This document shows positions 32,746 to 41,768 of a DNA stretch of 64,000 nt, piece after piece. The position numbers and the translations under genes were made by a program. Source of the stretch: Streptomyces sp. NBC_01260 (lineage in GTDB: Bacteria; Actinomycetota; Actinomycetes; Streptomycetales; Streptomycetaceae); contig NZ_CP108465.1 of the NCBI RefSeq assembly GCF_036226405.1, forward strand, positions 1 to 64,000. Direction: 5' to 3'. The notes under the pieces are model-generated. The model was given only the letters and a program-made list of their open reading frames with translations. It was not told the DNA's origin and ran no database searches. Numbering within the stretch: position 1 is the first letter of the stretch; every line of letters begins with the position of its first letter.

Positions 32746-32786
32746 CTTCTCCAGTCCTTCTCCGGTTCAGTGAAGGACTGGAGAAG
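32746..32786. terminator. Stem-loop after the methyltransferase gene
   Basis: Perfect 14-bp arms with a 13-base loop lie just beyond the stop of the minus-strand methyltransferase gene (32790). It likely ends the type III PKS transcript. A partial extra copy of the arm sequence precedes it. Confidence 0.7.
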
Positions 32787-32789
32787 GGT

Positions 32790-33788
32790 TCAGTGGGCGA
32801 TGACGAGCGAGGCGGGGGAGGCGGTGGGGTGAAAGGAAACCTTCTCGAAGCCGGCCTCGGCCAGCCAGGCGGCATAGTCGGCGCGGCGCCATGTTCCGCC
32901 ATGGTTGCTCTTGAGCAGCATTTCCGAGGCGAACAGGAGCGGGAAGGCGGGGCCGCTGCGGTCGTCCTCGACGATGTAGTCGCAGACGACGAGGGCGCCG
33001 CCGGGCTTGAGGGCCTCGCGGAGCTTGGCGAAGACCGCCACGTTGTCCTCGGGCCCTTCCTGGTGGGCGACGTGCGAGTAGAGGGCCACGTCGTAGGCGG
33101 CGGCTTCGAGCGGGATGGCGTGGAAGTCACCGTCCAGGCATGTGAACCGGTCGGCCAGGGAGTGCTGTGCGAGCAGCCGGCGCGCGATGGCGTTGATGGG
33201 TTCCCAGTCGAGCTGGGTCGCGCGGGCGGTGGCGTTGAGCCGGAGCCAGACGGACGAGAAGATGCCCGACCCACCGCCCACGTCGAGGATCGACAGGTTC
33301 TCGCGCTCGGCCAGGCCCAGCACGTCGGCGGCGGTCCGGGCGGCGGTGACCGACAGGCCGGCGATGGCGGTGACGACGTTCTCCCAGTGCGGGTTGTCGG
33401 CCACCTCCACCATGGGCTCCGTCAGCGGGCCCCCGGCGCGGAATACCTCGAGCCGGCCGGCGAGCTTGTCCATCTCGGCCAGCTTGAGCTGCGCGAAGCC
33501 GCTGATGTCGGTGGGCTTGCCCTCGACCAGATAGAGCTCGGACTCGGGGGTGTTGTGGTAGGTGCCATCGTGCGTGCGCAGCAGCCCCAGCCCGACGAGT
33601 CCGTCGAGGAGGGACTGCACCCCGCGCTCGGCCATGCCGGTCTTCTCGGCCAGCCGGCCGGCGGTGTCGACGCCGTCGTGGATGAGCGTGAACAGGGAGT
33701 TCTGCGTCGCCACGCCGAGGAGTCCGGTGGCCCAGTAGCCGCTGGCGATCTCGAGGATGCGGCTCGGGGAAGGCAGGTTGCCGGTCAT
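32790..33788 (-). CDS. SAM-dependent O-methyltransferase next to the THN synthase
   Basis: Encodes 332 residues of the two-domain plant-type/actinobacterial O-methyltransferase family (pfam Methyltransf_2). It has an N-terminal winged dimerisation domain (LFTLIHDGVDTAGRLAEKTG) and the SAM loop LDVGGGSGIFSSVW at about residue 168. A conserved GGALVVCDYIVEDD segment follows near 265. It lies 13 bp downstream of the type III PKS gene, so a hydroxyl on the naphthalene/naphthoquinone is the likely target. Confidence 0.85.
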   Translation of the reverse strand: MTGNLPSPSRILEIASGYWATGLLGVATQNSLFTLIHDGVDTAGRLAEKTGMAERGVQSLLDGLVGLGLLRTHDGTYHNTPESELYLVEGKPTDISGFAQLKLAEMDKLAGRLEVFRAGGPLTEPMVEVADNPHWENVVTAIAGLSVTAARTAADVLGLAERENLSILDVGGGSGIFSSVWLRLNATARATQLDWEPINAIARRLLAQHSLADRFTCLDGDFHAIPLEAAAYDVALYSHVAHQEGPEDNVAVFAKLREALKPGGALVVCDYIVEDDRSGPAFPLLFASEMLLKSNHGGTWRRADYAAWLAEAGFEKVSFHPTASPASLVIAH

Positions 33789-33801
33789 ATTTTCCTTCTC
33801 C

Positions 33802-34902
33802 TCACAGGGATGCCGGCATGGGCTGCCGACGTAGGTCCGCGGTGATCGCCGGGGCGTCCACGCGCCAGCTGCCGACGGCCATCTCGGCGGTGATGCCGGG
33901 GCCGAATCCCGCGATCACACCGCTGGCGTCCGGCGTCATCGTGCCTTCCTCGAACAGCCTGCGCAGCGCGTCGAGCACGACCGCGCTGGCGATGTTCCCG
34001 TACTCCGTGAGCGTTGCCCAGCTGTGCCGGAACATGTGCAGATCGACGCCCAGGAACGTGCTCAGATCGGCGAGGATGCGCGGGCCGCCGGCGTGGATGA
34101 TGTAAAAGTCCAGGCGGCCGACGTCCCAGCCGTGGCTTCTCGCGAGGTCCCGTAGCACCGGGGCGAGCGGTTCCATGGTTCCGGGCACCCGGCGGTCCAG
34201 CTGGAAGTGGAAGCCGGTGGAGCGCACCGCGTAGGAGATCCAGTCCTCGGTGCCCGGGATGATGTACGCGGCGTTGCGTTCCAGCGACACCCCGGTGCCT
34301 CCGTTGCCGCGCACCACGGCCGCCGCCACCGCGTCGCCGAACAGGCCGTCGGACAGCAGTGAGCCGATGCCGTCGTCGCCGGGCTGGTAGCACAGGGAAC
34401 ACAGTTCGCAGGAGACGATCAGTACGTTGCTCTGCGGGTACGCGATGCAGAAGTCGTGGGCCCGGTTGATCGCGGCGCCGCCGGCGGCACAGCCCAGCTG
34501 GGCGATGGGTATCTGCCGGGTGTCGGTGCGGAAGCCCATGTTGTTGATCAGCCAGGCCGTCATCGACGGCATCATGAACCCGGTGCAGGACACGAAGATG
34601 ATCGCGTCGATGTCCCGGGCGGTCAGCCCGGCGTTCATCAGGGCCTCTTCGATGACCTTGGGGCACCGCTTCTTGGCCTCGGCCTCGAAGATCCGGTTGC
34701 GTTCCTCGAGGCCGGGGTGGCGCAGCGTCTTTTCGATCGGCTGCACGACGTGTCGCTTCTGCACACCCGTGTTCTTGATCAGCCGAAGCGCGAGGGGCAG
34801 TTGTGGCTTCCCTCTATGGGTATCTTCGGCGAACTTCAGGGTCTCGTCCATCGTGATGACGTATTCCGGCACATCCACCGCCGGTTTGCATAGCGTTGGC
34901 AT
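33802..34902 (-). CDS. rppA: Type III polyketide synthase, 1,3,6,8-tetrahydroxynaphthalene synthase
   Basis: Encodes 366 residues. The catalytic triad is Cys138 (QLGCAAGGAAIN), His270 (IIHAGGPR) and Asn303 (EYGNIAS), at the exact RppA positions. Cys106 (VSCTGF), a mark of THN synthases, is also present, as are the SCELCSLCYQP and GFGPGITAEMAVGSW blocks. It condenses five malonyl-CoA into tetrahydroxynaphthalene, which oxidises to flaviolin. ATG at 34902 (MPTLCKP) matches the family start; GTG at 34917 is an alternative. It forms a minus-strand operon with the methyltransferase. Confidence 0.93.
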   Translation of the reverse strand: MPTLCKPAVDVPEYVITMDETLKFAEDTHRGKPQLPLALRLIKNTGVQKRHVVQPIEKTLRHPGLEERNRIFEAEAKKRCPKVIEEALMNAGLTARDIDAIIFVSCTGFMMPSMTAWLINNMGFRTDTRQIPIAQLGCAAGGAAINRAHDFCIAYPQSNVLIVSCELCSLCYQPGDDGIGSLLSDGLFGDAVAAAVVRGNGGTGVSLERNAAYIIPGTEDWISYAVRSTGFHFQLDRRVPGTMEPLAPVLRDLARSHGWDVGRLDFYIIHAGGPRILADLSTFLGVDLHMFRHSWATLTEYGNIASAVVLDALRRLFEEGTMTPDASGVIAGFGPGITAEMAVGSWRVDAPAITADLRRQPMPASL

Positions 34903-35017
34903 ATCCGTGAAGTCCACCTTCTGAGGGCCGGATCGGAGTTCGACACCTCAATACCTTTGTCCAGTGCGCTCGGAAGCGGCTTGAAGCGGCCTCGGGCGGG
35001 CTGGGCGGCGCATGCCG

Positions 35018-35470
35018 CTATTCGATCCGGCGTGTGATGATGTCCTCCAGCATCCGTCGCATCATGTCGATCCCGTCCCGGCCGAAGTGCCGGGCCCACA
35101 TCCGTTCCATGTCCCCGAGGATCCGGGCGGCGGCGAGCTGGGCCGCCCGGCCCCGTTCGGTCAGGTGGATCAGCTTGGCCCGGCGGTCGCGCGGGTCCGC
35201 GGTCCGCTCGAGGTAGCCGAACCGTTCGAGTTCGTCGACCACTTCGGCAATGGCCTGCTTGCTGAACCCGGAGCGGTCGGCCAGCACAGTGAGCCGGGTG
35301 CCCTCCGGGTCGACGAACCGGAAGACGGAGCCGTGCCGGAACCGGACTCCCTCGTACCCCTCCTCGTGCAGCTGTCGATGGAGCTGGTCGATGGTGAGGT
35401 CCTTGGCCTGTGCGAGCAGGGTGGGCAGCGGCACCTGGCGCTCGTACGGCTTTTCCGGCCGCGTGGTCAT
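35018..35470 (-). CDS. MarR-family transcriptional regulator
   Basis: Encodes 150 residues. The winged helix is at residues about 45-115 (LADRSGFSKQAIAEVVDELERFGYLERT, then the wing DPRDRRAKLIHLTERG). MarR proteins usually repress divergent genes and respond to phenolic ligands, which fits this cluster. The gene is divergent from the FAD-linked oxidase gene, and the shared 137-bp interval holds two operator-like repeats. Confidence 0.9.
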   Translation of the reverse strand: MTTRPEKPYERQVPLPTLLAQAKDLTIDQLHRQLHEEGYEGVRFRHGSVFRFVDPEGTRLTVLADRSGFSKQAIAEVVDELERFGYLERTADPRDRRAKLIHLTERGRAAQLAAARILGDMERMWARHFGRDGIDMMRRMLEDIITRRIE

Positions 35471-35499
35471 TTCGGGGGCACCTCTCCGGTACAGGAAAG

Positions 35500-35542
35500 T
35501 AGTCAGGGGGCTTGACTAAAAAGTAGTACGGTTGCTTGACTA
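35500..35542. promoter_or_regulatory. Two operator-like repeats between marR and the oxidase gene
   Basis: TAGTCA-N7-TGACTA lies at 35500-35518 and a related TAGTAC-N7-TGACTA at 35524-35542, 24 bp apart. They occupy the middle of the divergent intergenic space and overlap TTGACT, a possible -35 box. Spacing and symmetry fit binding of a MarR dimer to each. Confidence 0.65.
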
Positions 35543-35607
35543 AAGCTAGCGGCACCGGCATCCCGGCCGCGAGACACGGCGCCACACCGGTTGTGAAGGG
35601 AAGAGTT

Positions 35608-37038
35608 ATGAGCACTTCGGGCGAGGAGAACCGCAGGACCACCGGCTTCGACGGTGAGGCTGTCGAAGCCTTAGCCACGCGGGTGATGGGGCCGGTTCTG
35701 ACACCCGCGGACGAGGCGTACGAAGCGGAGTGCTCCGGCAACCAGATCGCGCGTTCGCACCGGCCCGAGATCCTGGTGGGCGCGGTCGGCCCCGCCGATG
35801 TGCAGCAGGCCGTGAAGTTCGCTCACTGCCACGGGCTGCCGGTCGCGGTACAGGGCACCGGGCACGCGCTGGCGGCCGTCGCCGCCGAGGGCGGCGTCCT
35901 CATCAACACGTCCCGGATGACCGGCGTCCGGGTGAACGCGCGGGAGCGCACCGCCTGGGTGGCCGCCGGAGTGCGCTGGGACCAGGTGATCCACGAGGCG
36001 GCGTCGGCCGGCCTCGCGCCGCTGGCCGGTTCGGCCCCGTCGGTCGGCGTGGTGTCGTACACCCTGGGCGGCGGCCTCGGACTGCTGTCGCGGCGGTACG
36101 GATACGCCGCCGACCACGTACGCGGCATCGACGTCGTCACGGCGGACGGGCGGCTGCGGCAGGTCACGGCGGCGTCGGACCCGGACCTCTTCTGGGCGCT
36201 GCGCGGCGGCCGGGACAACTTCGGTGTGGTCACCGGGATCGAGATCGACCTCATGCCGGTCCCGACGCTCTACGGCGGCGGCCTGTTCTTCGACTACGCG
36301 TCTGCCCGCGAGGTGCTGGAGGCGTACGTACGCTGGACGGCCGACCTGCCCGACGAGATGACCTCCTCGCTCGCGGTGATCTCCTTCCCCGACGTGCCGA
36401 TGCTCCCGCCGCCGCTGCGCGGCCGACATGTGCTGCACATCCGTATCGCCTACTCGGCGGACGACCTCGGCCCAGGCAAGGACCTGGTGGCGCCGCTGCG
36501 GGCGCTGGGCCCCTTCAACGACACCGTCCGTGAGCTGCCCTACGCCGAGGTCGGCACGATCCACAACGACCCGCCCGGCGCGGGCTCCTTCGATTCGGCC
36601 ACGACGCTGCTCGGCGAGCTCGACGCCAACGCGGTGGGCGCCTTCCTGGAGCTGGTCGGACCGCACGCGCCGGTGCCGCACGTCGTCGAACTGCGCCACC
36701 TGGGCGGCCGGCTCGCCCGCCCCGCCGACGTCTCGAACTCGGTCGGCAACCGCGACGCGCAGTACCTGGTGAACGTGGTGTCGCGGCTGGAGCGCGCCGA
36801 CCTCGCCGACATCCAGCCCGCGCACGAGCGCCTGATCGGCGCGCTCGCGCCGTGGAGTACCGGGGGCAGGGCCCTGACCTTCCTGAACGGACAGCGGGAC
36901 AGCGAGTACGTGCGTTCCGCGTACGATTCCGAGGACTACCGGCGTCTCACCGAGATCAAGGCCGCCCACGACCCGGAGAACCTCTTCCGGCTCAACCACA
37001 ACATCCCGCCGACCACGTCCGGCGGCGACGGCAGCTGA
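35608..37038 (+). CDS. FAD-linked oxidase (berberine-bridge-like)
   Basis: Encodes 476 residues with an FAD_binding_4 domain (VQGTGHALAAV with His86 as the likely covalent FAD ligand; LGGGLGLLSRRYG) and a C-terminal BBE segment, NLFRLNHNIPP. The usual second covalent cysteine is not seen. These enzymes carry out two-electron oxidations such as phenol coupling or ring closure. ATG at 35608 is chosen from family length. Codon 22 is TTA, so translation should depend on the bldA tRNA. Probably repressed by the divergent MarR. Confidence 0.85.
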   Translation: MSTSGEENRRTTGFDGEAVEALATRVMGPVLTPADEAYEAECSGNQIARSHRPEILVGAVGPADVQQAVKFAHCHGLPVAVQGTGHALAAVAAEGGVLINTSRMTGVRVNARERTAWVAAGVRWDQVIHEAASAGLAPLAGSAPSVGVVSYTLGGGLGLLSRRYGYAADHVRGIDVVTADGRLRQVTAASDPDLFWALRGGRDNFGVVTGIEIDLMPVPTLYGGGLFFDYASAREVLEAYVRWTADLPDEMTSSLAVISFPDVPMLPPPLRGRHVLHIRIAYSADDLGPGKDLVAPLRALGPFNDTVRELPYAEVGTIHNDPPGAGSFDSATTLLGELDANAVGAFLELVGPHAPVPHVVELRHLGGRLARPADVSNSVGNRDAQYLVNVVSRLERADLADIQPAHERLIGALAPWSTGGRALTFLNGQRDSEYVRSAYDSEDYRRLTEIKAAHDPENLFRLNHNIPPTTSGGDGS

Positions 37039-37045
37039 GCTGCCT

Positions 37046-37109
37046 GCTCCTGCCTCAGCCTTCGGGCAGGGGCAGGAGCGAGGCCGCGTACGAAATGTAC
37101 GGGGCCTCG
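37046..37109. terminator. Two adjacent hairpins between convergent genes
   Basis: Hairpin 37046-37079 has 9-bp arms (GCTCCTGCC). Hairpin 37079-37109 pairs CGAGGCC with GGCCTCG and GTAC with GTAC around GAAAT. They lie between the oxidase stop and the end of the minus-strand P450 gene and probably serve both. Confidence 0.6.
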
Positions 37110-37134
37110 TGCCGTGCGGGTCCTGAGGCAGGGG

Positions 37135-38394
37135 TCAGCGCTTCCTCGGGCCGAGGTGCACGGGCAGGCCCATCACGGAGTTGGAGAAGAGCGACGGGAC
37201 CGGGGTCAGATCGGCGGGGTCGACGGCGAGGTGGAGCTCGGGGTAGCGGGCGAACAGCGGGGGCAGCGCGGCCATCGCCTCGAACCGGGCCAGGGCGGGG
37301 CCGATGCAGACGTGCGGCCCGCTGCCGAACGCCATGTGCCGTTTGACCGTCCGGGTGATGTCGAACCGGTCGGCGCCCTCGCCGTACTGCCGGGGGTCAC
37401 GATTGACGCCGCTCCAGGGCGCTAGGATGGCGTCCCCCTTGGGGATGGTGACGCCGGCCACCGTGATGTCCTCGGTCGGGAACCGGGCCGGGAAGTTGCC
37501 CACCGGGGAGTCCCAGCGCAGGGTCTCCTCGACGACCTCGTTCCAGACGGCGGTGCCGCCGTCGCGGACCATCGCCAGCTGGTCGGGGTGGGTCAGCAGG
37601 GCGCGCGTCGCGTTGACGATCAGGCTGATCGACGTCTCGTGGCCGGCGCCGATGAGCGTCCACAGCGTGTCCTCGAGCTCCTCGTCGGTGAACGCGTCGT
37701 CGTCCTCGTCGCCGCGGGCGGCGAGCAGCGCGCTGGTCAGATCGTCCGTCGGCGCCGCGCGTCGCATCGCGAACAGGCGCTGGAACAGTTCGTGCCGCTC
37801 CTGTTGGGAGGCGAGAAACTGCTCCGCGGTCGTGTCGGCGCGTATCACGGTATCGATGAGCGCGCGGAACCGCGACCACCACGCCTCGGGCACCCCGATG
37901 AGCTCGCAGATCACCTGCATGGGGAACGGGTAGGCGTAGTGCCGTCGCAGATCGACCGTGCCGTCGGAACCGGTCTGCCGGGGCAGGTCGTCCAGCATCG
38001 TGGCCACGATCTGGTCGATGCGCGGGCCCATGCGCTCGACCCGGGCCCGGGTGAAGGCGCGGGTCAGCGGGCGGCGCAGCCGCCGGTGCTCGGTGCCGTC
38101 CCGGGCCATCAGATTATTCAGCCGGATCATGCTGAGCAGCGGCCAGTCGTCGGGGATCTCGCCACGGCGCAGGGCCTCCCAGTTGCGCCAGTCCCGCCCC
38201 ACCCTCGGGTCGGCGGTGAGCTCGGCGAGCAGCGTGTAGTCGGTGACCACCCACATGCGGACGCCACCGGGCAGCACGGCGTGGACGACCGGGCCGATCT
38301 TGCGCATCAGGGCCGCCTCGCCATGACGGTCGGCACCCGACGGGTCGATGGCAAAGAGCGGCTGGGATACCTGACTGATCGTCGTGTCGGTCAT
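37135..38394 (-). CDS. Cytochrome P450 (soluble actinobacterial type)
   Basis: Encodes 419 residues, standard for CYP105/107-like enzymes. I-helix GAGHETSISLI at about residue 245, ExxR in EETLRWD, heme loop MAFGSGPHVCIGPAL with the cysteine at about 360. ATG at 38394 has AGGAGG upstream. The neighbouring RppA gene recalls flaviolin-coupling CYP158 enzymes, but this sequence is not clearly CYP158, so the substrate is open: naphthoquinone, resorcinol or the phenyl ring. Confidence 0.9.
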   Translation of the reverse strand: MTDTTISQVSQPLFAIDPSGADRHGEAALMRKIGPVVHAVLPGGVRMWVVTDYTLLAELTADPRVGRDWRNWEALRRGEIPDDWPLLSMIRLNNLMARDGTEHRRLRRPLTRAFTRARVERMGPRIDQIVATMLDDLPRQTGSDGTVDLRRHYAYPFPMQVICELIGVPEAWWSRFRALIDTVIRADTTAEQFLASQQERHELFQRLFAMRRAAPTDDLTSALLAARGDEDDDAFTDEELEDTLWTLIGAGHETSISLIVNATRALLTHPDQLAMVRDGGTAVWNEVVEETLRWDSPVGNFPARFPTEDITVAGVTIPKGDAILAPWSGVNRDPRQYGEGADRFDITRTVKRHMAFGSGPHVCIGPALARFEAMAALPPLFARYPELHLAVDPADLTPVPSLFSNSVMGLPVHLGPRKR

Positions 38395-38664
38395 GGCGAC
38401 GTCCTCCTGGCTGATGGAGCCAGGATCTGGCCGAGTTGAGTCCCGATCCTGGCCGCCTTGAGCGTGAGTCGAAAATGTCACCAGAACTCACTTGGGAACG
38501 ACTAACCAACGACTATCCACGGACCACAATGCGCAGGTCTATCGCCTGCGCCGGCCGACTCGTCGAATACTCGATCGATATTCGATGAGTCGTTGCTAAC
38601 TTCCTGCGCCTGGCCGATGCGGCATCGGCCGACGTGCGAGGAAAAACGATGGGGAGTGGCGGCC

Positions 38665-40038
38665 ATGAACGCACCGAGTGCTCTGAAGGACGACGACACC
38701 GGCGAACTCGTTTCCATGTCACGCGTGTTGAGCCCGGGGGAACGCTGGTACTGGATCATCGACCAGCTCTCCACGCTCAACATCTGCGCCCACGTCCGTA
38801 TCAAGGGCGAGCTCTCGGCCCGGGAGCTGCGCTCCGCGCTCGGCGCGCTGCAGGACCGGCATCCGCAGCTGCGTACGGCCATAGCGCAGACCACGCCCGG
38901 ACAGGCCGGTGACGGTCCGCGGTTCGTACCGGCCGACCGGCCGATCCCGCTGCGCGAGGTGCGCCTGACCAGTCCCGATGACAAGCGGTGGGTGAGCGAA
39001 GTGGACGGCCACGAGCTGACCGAGCCCCTTGACTGGCGGTCCGGCCCGCTGGCCCGCGCCGTCCTCATCAGCGGGCCGGAGCAGACCCACGACCTCCTCC
39101 TCACCGTCCCGCACTGCATCGCGGACGGCACCACCGCGCTCTCCCTGCTGCGCAGGTGGGTCCGGCTCGCCGCCGCGACGCCGGCCCCCGGCCGGACCAC
39201 CGCCGCGCCCGGGCCCGCACCCGAGCCGTTCGAGACCCTCTTCCCGGAGCGCTTTCGGGTCGGAGCCCCCGCGCTGTCCGAGGCACCGGCGGCCGACGAG
39301 GCGGACACCGCGGCGGCCCCGGAGGTCGTGAGCCGGCTGGAGCCGGAGCGGTTCGTGCCCTTCGACCGGCGTCGCACACGGATGCTGCACCGGTCGCTGA
39401 CCAGTGACGTGCTGGACGAGCTCACGCTCGCGTGCAAGCGGGAAGGGGCCACGCTGCACGGTCTGCTGGCCGCGGCGCTGGTCTGTGCGGTGGCCGACGA
39501 TGCCGGGGCCGCGCCGCTCGCGCCCTTCGCGGTCGGCTCCCCGGTCGCCCTGCGCGACGAGCTGCGGCGCCCGGTGTCCGAGGACGAGGTCGGCTGCTTC
39601 GTGTCAGCGCTGCACTCGGTGGTGCGCCAGCAGCCCGAGGACCTGTGGTCGATGGCCCGGTTCATCAAAAACGACATCACCGCGCGCAAGCAGCTCGGCG
39701 AACAGTACGCGGTGTTCAGCCTGCTCGCGGCCCAGGGGCCGACCGGCGTCGTCGACTGCGAACCCTTCGTGCGCCACTTCGAGGAGCACGGGCCCTTCAA
39801 CTTCTTCGTGTCCAACATCGGGCGGTTCGAGTTCCCCGATGAACTCGGCGACTGGCAGCTGTCCGAGGCGCAGTTCGTGGGCGGGATCTCCGTCGTCGGC
39901 TACTTCGGGTCCTCGGTGACCACCAGCCACGGGCAGCTCTCGTGGAACTTCACCTACATCGACGGGGCCGTCTCCCGGGAGCGCGCCGAGCGCATCGTCG
40001 ACGACACCGTGGCACGGGTGATCGCGGCGGGGGAGTAG
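38665..40038 (+). CDS. Stand-alone condensation-domain acyltransferase
   Basis: Encodes 457 residues, one condensation/PapA-type domain with no A or carrier domain. The active-site motif reads VPHCIADGTTALSLL, so the second His and the Asp-Gly of HHxxxDG are kept while the first His is Pro, as in PapA/acyltransferase members that make esters. A DFxxG-equivalent is not obvious; NFFVSNIGRFEFPDEL lies in that region. It may ester- or amide-link a carrier-bound acyl group (for example cinnamoyl) to another part. ATG at 38665 follows GGGGAG. Confidence 0.75.
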   Translation: MNAPSALKDDDTGELVSMSRVLSPGERWYWIIDQLSTLNICAHVRIKGELSARELRSALGALQDRHPQLRTAIAQTTPGQAGDGPRFVPADRPIPLREVRLTSPDDKRWVSEVDGHELTEPLDWRSGPLARAVLISGPEQTHDLLLTVPHCIADGTTALSLLRRWVRLAAATPAPGRTTAAPGPAPEPFETLFPERFRVGAPALSEAPAADEADTAAAPEVVSRLEPERFVPFDRRRTRMLHRSLTSDVLDELTLACKREGATLHGLLAAALVCAVADDAGAAPLAPFAVGSPVALRDELRRPVSEDEVGCFVSALHSVVRQQPEDLWSMARFIKNDITARKQLGEQYAVFSLLAAQGPTGVVDCEPFVRHFEEHGPFNFFVSNIGRFEFPDELGDWQLSEAQFVGGISVVGYFGSSVTTSHGQLSWNFTYIDGAVSRERAERIVDDTVARVIAAGE

Positions 40039-40044
40039 CCCCCG

Positions 40045-40100
40045 CACGCGACAGGCCGCGGCCACCGGGCGAGAACCCGGTGGCCGCGGCCTGTCGCGTG
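40045..40100. terminator. Long bidirectional stem-loop
   Basis: Perfect arms of about 25 bp with a six-base loop separate the convergent acyltransferase and methyltransferase genes. One of the strongest stems in the window. Confidence 0.85.
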
Positions 40101-40104
40101 TGCG

Positions 40105-40785
40105 TCAGCCGAGCTTGAGGGCCAGCTGGACTCCCTGATGGACCGGGAGCGTGATGGACAGGTACCCGTTGGCCGGGTCGTTGATGTAATCGCGGAACTC
40201 CTCGTACACTCCGCGGCCGATGTCGAGGTCGACGTCGTCGACGACGACCAGGGCGCCGGGACGCAGCCGTGGTTCCACGACCTGCAGGATGGGCAGCCGC
40301 AGATCGAGCCAGCCGTCGAGCAGCAGCAGGTCGACGGGACCGGGCAGCTCACGCAGCGTCTCCCGGGCGTCACCGAGCCGCAGATCGACGAGATCGCCGA
40401 GCCCCGCGGCGGCGAAGTTCTCCTTCGCCTTGCGCGCCTTGTCCTGTTGCAGCTCGGTCGTGATCACCTGACCGCCGTCGTTGTCGCGCACCGCCGCCGC
40501 CAGATAGAGCGTCGAGATCCCGAAGGAGGTGCCGAACTCGACGACGGTGCGTGCCCTGACGGCCCTGGTGAGCAGGTAGAGCAGACGCCCGCCCTCCCTG
40601 GACACGGACATGATGATGTCCTTCGTGCGTTCCGCCATCTCGGCGGCGCCCATCCCGACGGGAAATTCACCGCCCAGATCTACGCCGGCCGCCGCCCACT
40701 CGGCCGCCAGATCCTGCTCGTCCTCTGCTGCCAGCAGCCGGTTCAGGGTTGCCGCGACAGCGTCCGATTCCAAGGTGGAAGACAT
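40105..40785 (-). CDS. Class I O-methyltransferase (CCoAOMT-like)
   Basis: Encodes 226 residues. The SAM-binding loop VVEFGTSFGISTLYLAAAV is at about residue 76 and the acidic LLLDGWLDL segment at about 150, typical of small Mg-dependent catechol-type O-methyltransferases. It may act on adjacent hydroxyls produced by the hydroxylases of the cluster. ATG at 40785 has GAGGAG upstream; TTG at 40791 is in frame. It is expressed with the quinone oxidoreductase gene upstream (50-bp gap). Confidence 0.85.
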   Translation of the reverse strand: MSSTLESDAVAATLNRLLAAEDEQDLAAEWAAAGVDLGGEFPVGMGAAEMAERTKDIIMSVSREGGRLLYLLTRAVRARTVVEFGTSFGISTLYLAAAVRDNDGGQVITTELQQDKARKAKENFAAAGLGDLVDLRLGDARETLRELPGPVDLLLLDGWLDLRLPILQVVEPRLRPGALVVVDDVDLDIGRGVYEEFRDYINDPANGYLSITLPVHQGVQLALKLG

Positions 40786-40835
40786 GGACAAAGTGCTCCT
40801 CGTTCGTGTGGCCGCGGCCCTCGCCGGGCTACGGT

Positions 40836-41768
40836 TCAGGGGATCAGGACGGTCTTGCCGGGAAGCTTCTGAGCGGCCAGCTCCTCGTGCACGGTGCGCA
40901 GCTCGGCCAGCGGACGCCGCTGGGCCACGTGGATCTTCAGGTCACCGGCGTCCACCTTGGCGACCAGGTCGGCGAGCTGTGCGGCGTCGCTGCGCCCGAA
41001 GACCGGGAGGATGCGCACCCCGCGCGCGGTCTCCGTCAGGCCCGGGGGAACGGTGTCGGCGAAGGCGCCGCCGTCCACGACCAGGTCCAGCAGCCGGGCG
41101 AGCTCCGGCGGGGCGAGGAACACCAGATTCAGCACCACGTCGAACCGTTCTCCGGCCAGCGCCTCCGGAAGCGGAGTGGCGGTGTAGTCGATGATCCGCT
41201 CGGCCCCGTAGGCCTGGACACGGTCCCGGCTGCCGGCACTGGCCGTCGCCGTCACCGACGCGCCGGCCTGTGCCGCGAGCTGCACGGCGTACCCGCCGAC
41301 CGCGCCGCCCGCGCCGTTGACGAGGATGCTCTGCCCCGCCGTCAGCCCGACGTGCTCGAACAGCGCCTGCCATGCGGTCAGCGCGACGGACGGCAGCGCG
41401 GCGGCGTCGGCCGGCTCCACCGTGCGCGGGGCGGGCGTCAGCGCCTGCGCGGGTGCCACGGCGTACTCGGCGGCGGCGCCGGGCCCGTCGATCGGCAGCC
41501 AGCCCACCACGGCGTCGCCCACGCTCCAGTCGCTCACCCCGTCGCCGACCTCGGTGACGACACCGGCGACGTCATAGCACGGCACGTGCGGCATGGAGGG
41601 CTTGAACACCTCCCTGACGTACCCCGCACGCAGGGAGGCGTCGACGGGGTTCACCCCCGCCCCCGCGACCTTCAGCACGACCTGGCCCGCACCGGCCCGG
41701 GGACGGTCCGCCTCCTCGTGGACCAGAACGTCGGGGTCGCCGTAGGAATGAAAACGCACTGCCTTCAT
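40836..41768 (-). CDS. NADPH:quinone oxidoreductase (zinc-less MDR family)
   Basis: Encodes 310 residues. The N-terminus MKAVRFHSYGDPDVL and the Rossmann motif NGAGGAVGGYAVQLAAQAG at about residue 152 mark the QOR-like medium-chain dehydrogenases. It probably reduces a quinone or enone formed by the oxidases of the cluster, or protects the cell from quinones. It is divergent from the SARP gene; the 205-bp interval between them contains the palindrome ACTCCTAGGAGT (41856-41867). Confidence 0.85.
   Translation of the reverse strand: MKAVRFHSYGDPDVLVHEEADRPRAGAGQVVLKVAGAGVNPVDASLRAGYVREVFKPSMPHVPCYDVAGVVTEVGDGVSDWSVGDAVVGWLPIDGPGAAAEYAVAPAQALTPAPRTVEPADAAALPSVALTAWQALFEHVGLTAGQSILVNGAGGAVGGYAVQLAAQAGASVTATASAGSRDRVQAYGAERIIDYTATPLPEALAGERFDVVLNLVFLAPPELARLLDLVVDGGAFADTVPPGLTETARGVRILPVFGRSDAAQLADLVAKVDAGDLKIHVAQRRPLAELRTVHEELAAQKLPGKTVLIP

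Noticed and set aside
37135..38394. Assignment of this P450 as a CYP158 biflaviolin synthase
   Set aside because: Context near rppA is suggestive, but the sequence does not show the close similarity expected to CYP158A2.
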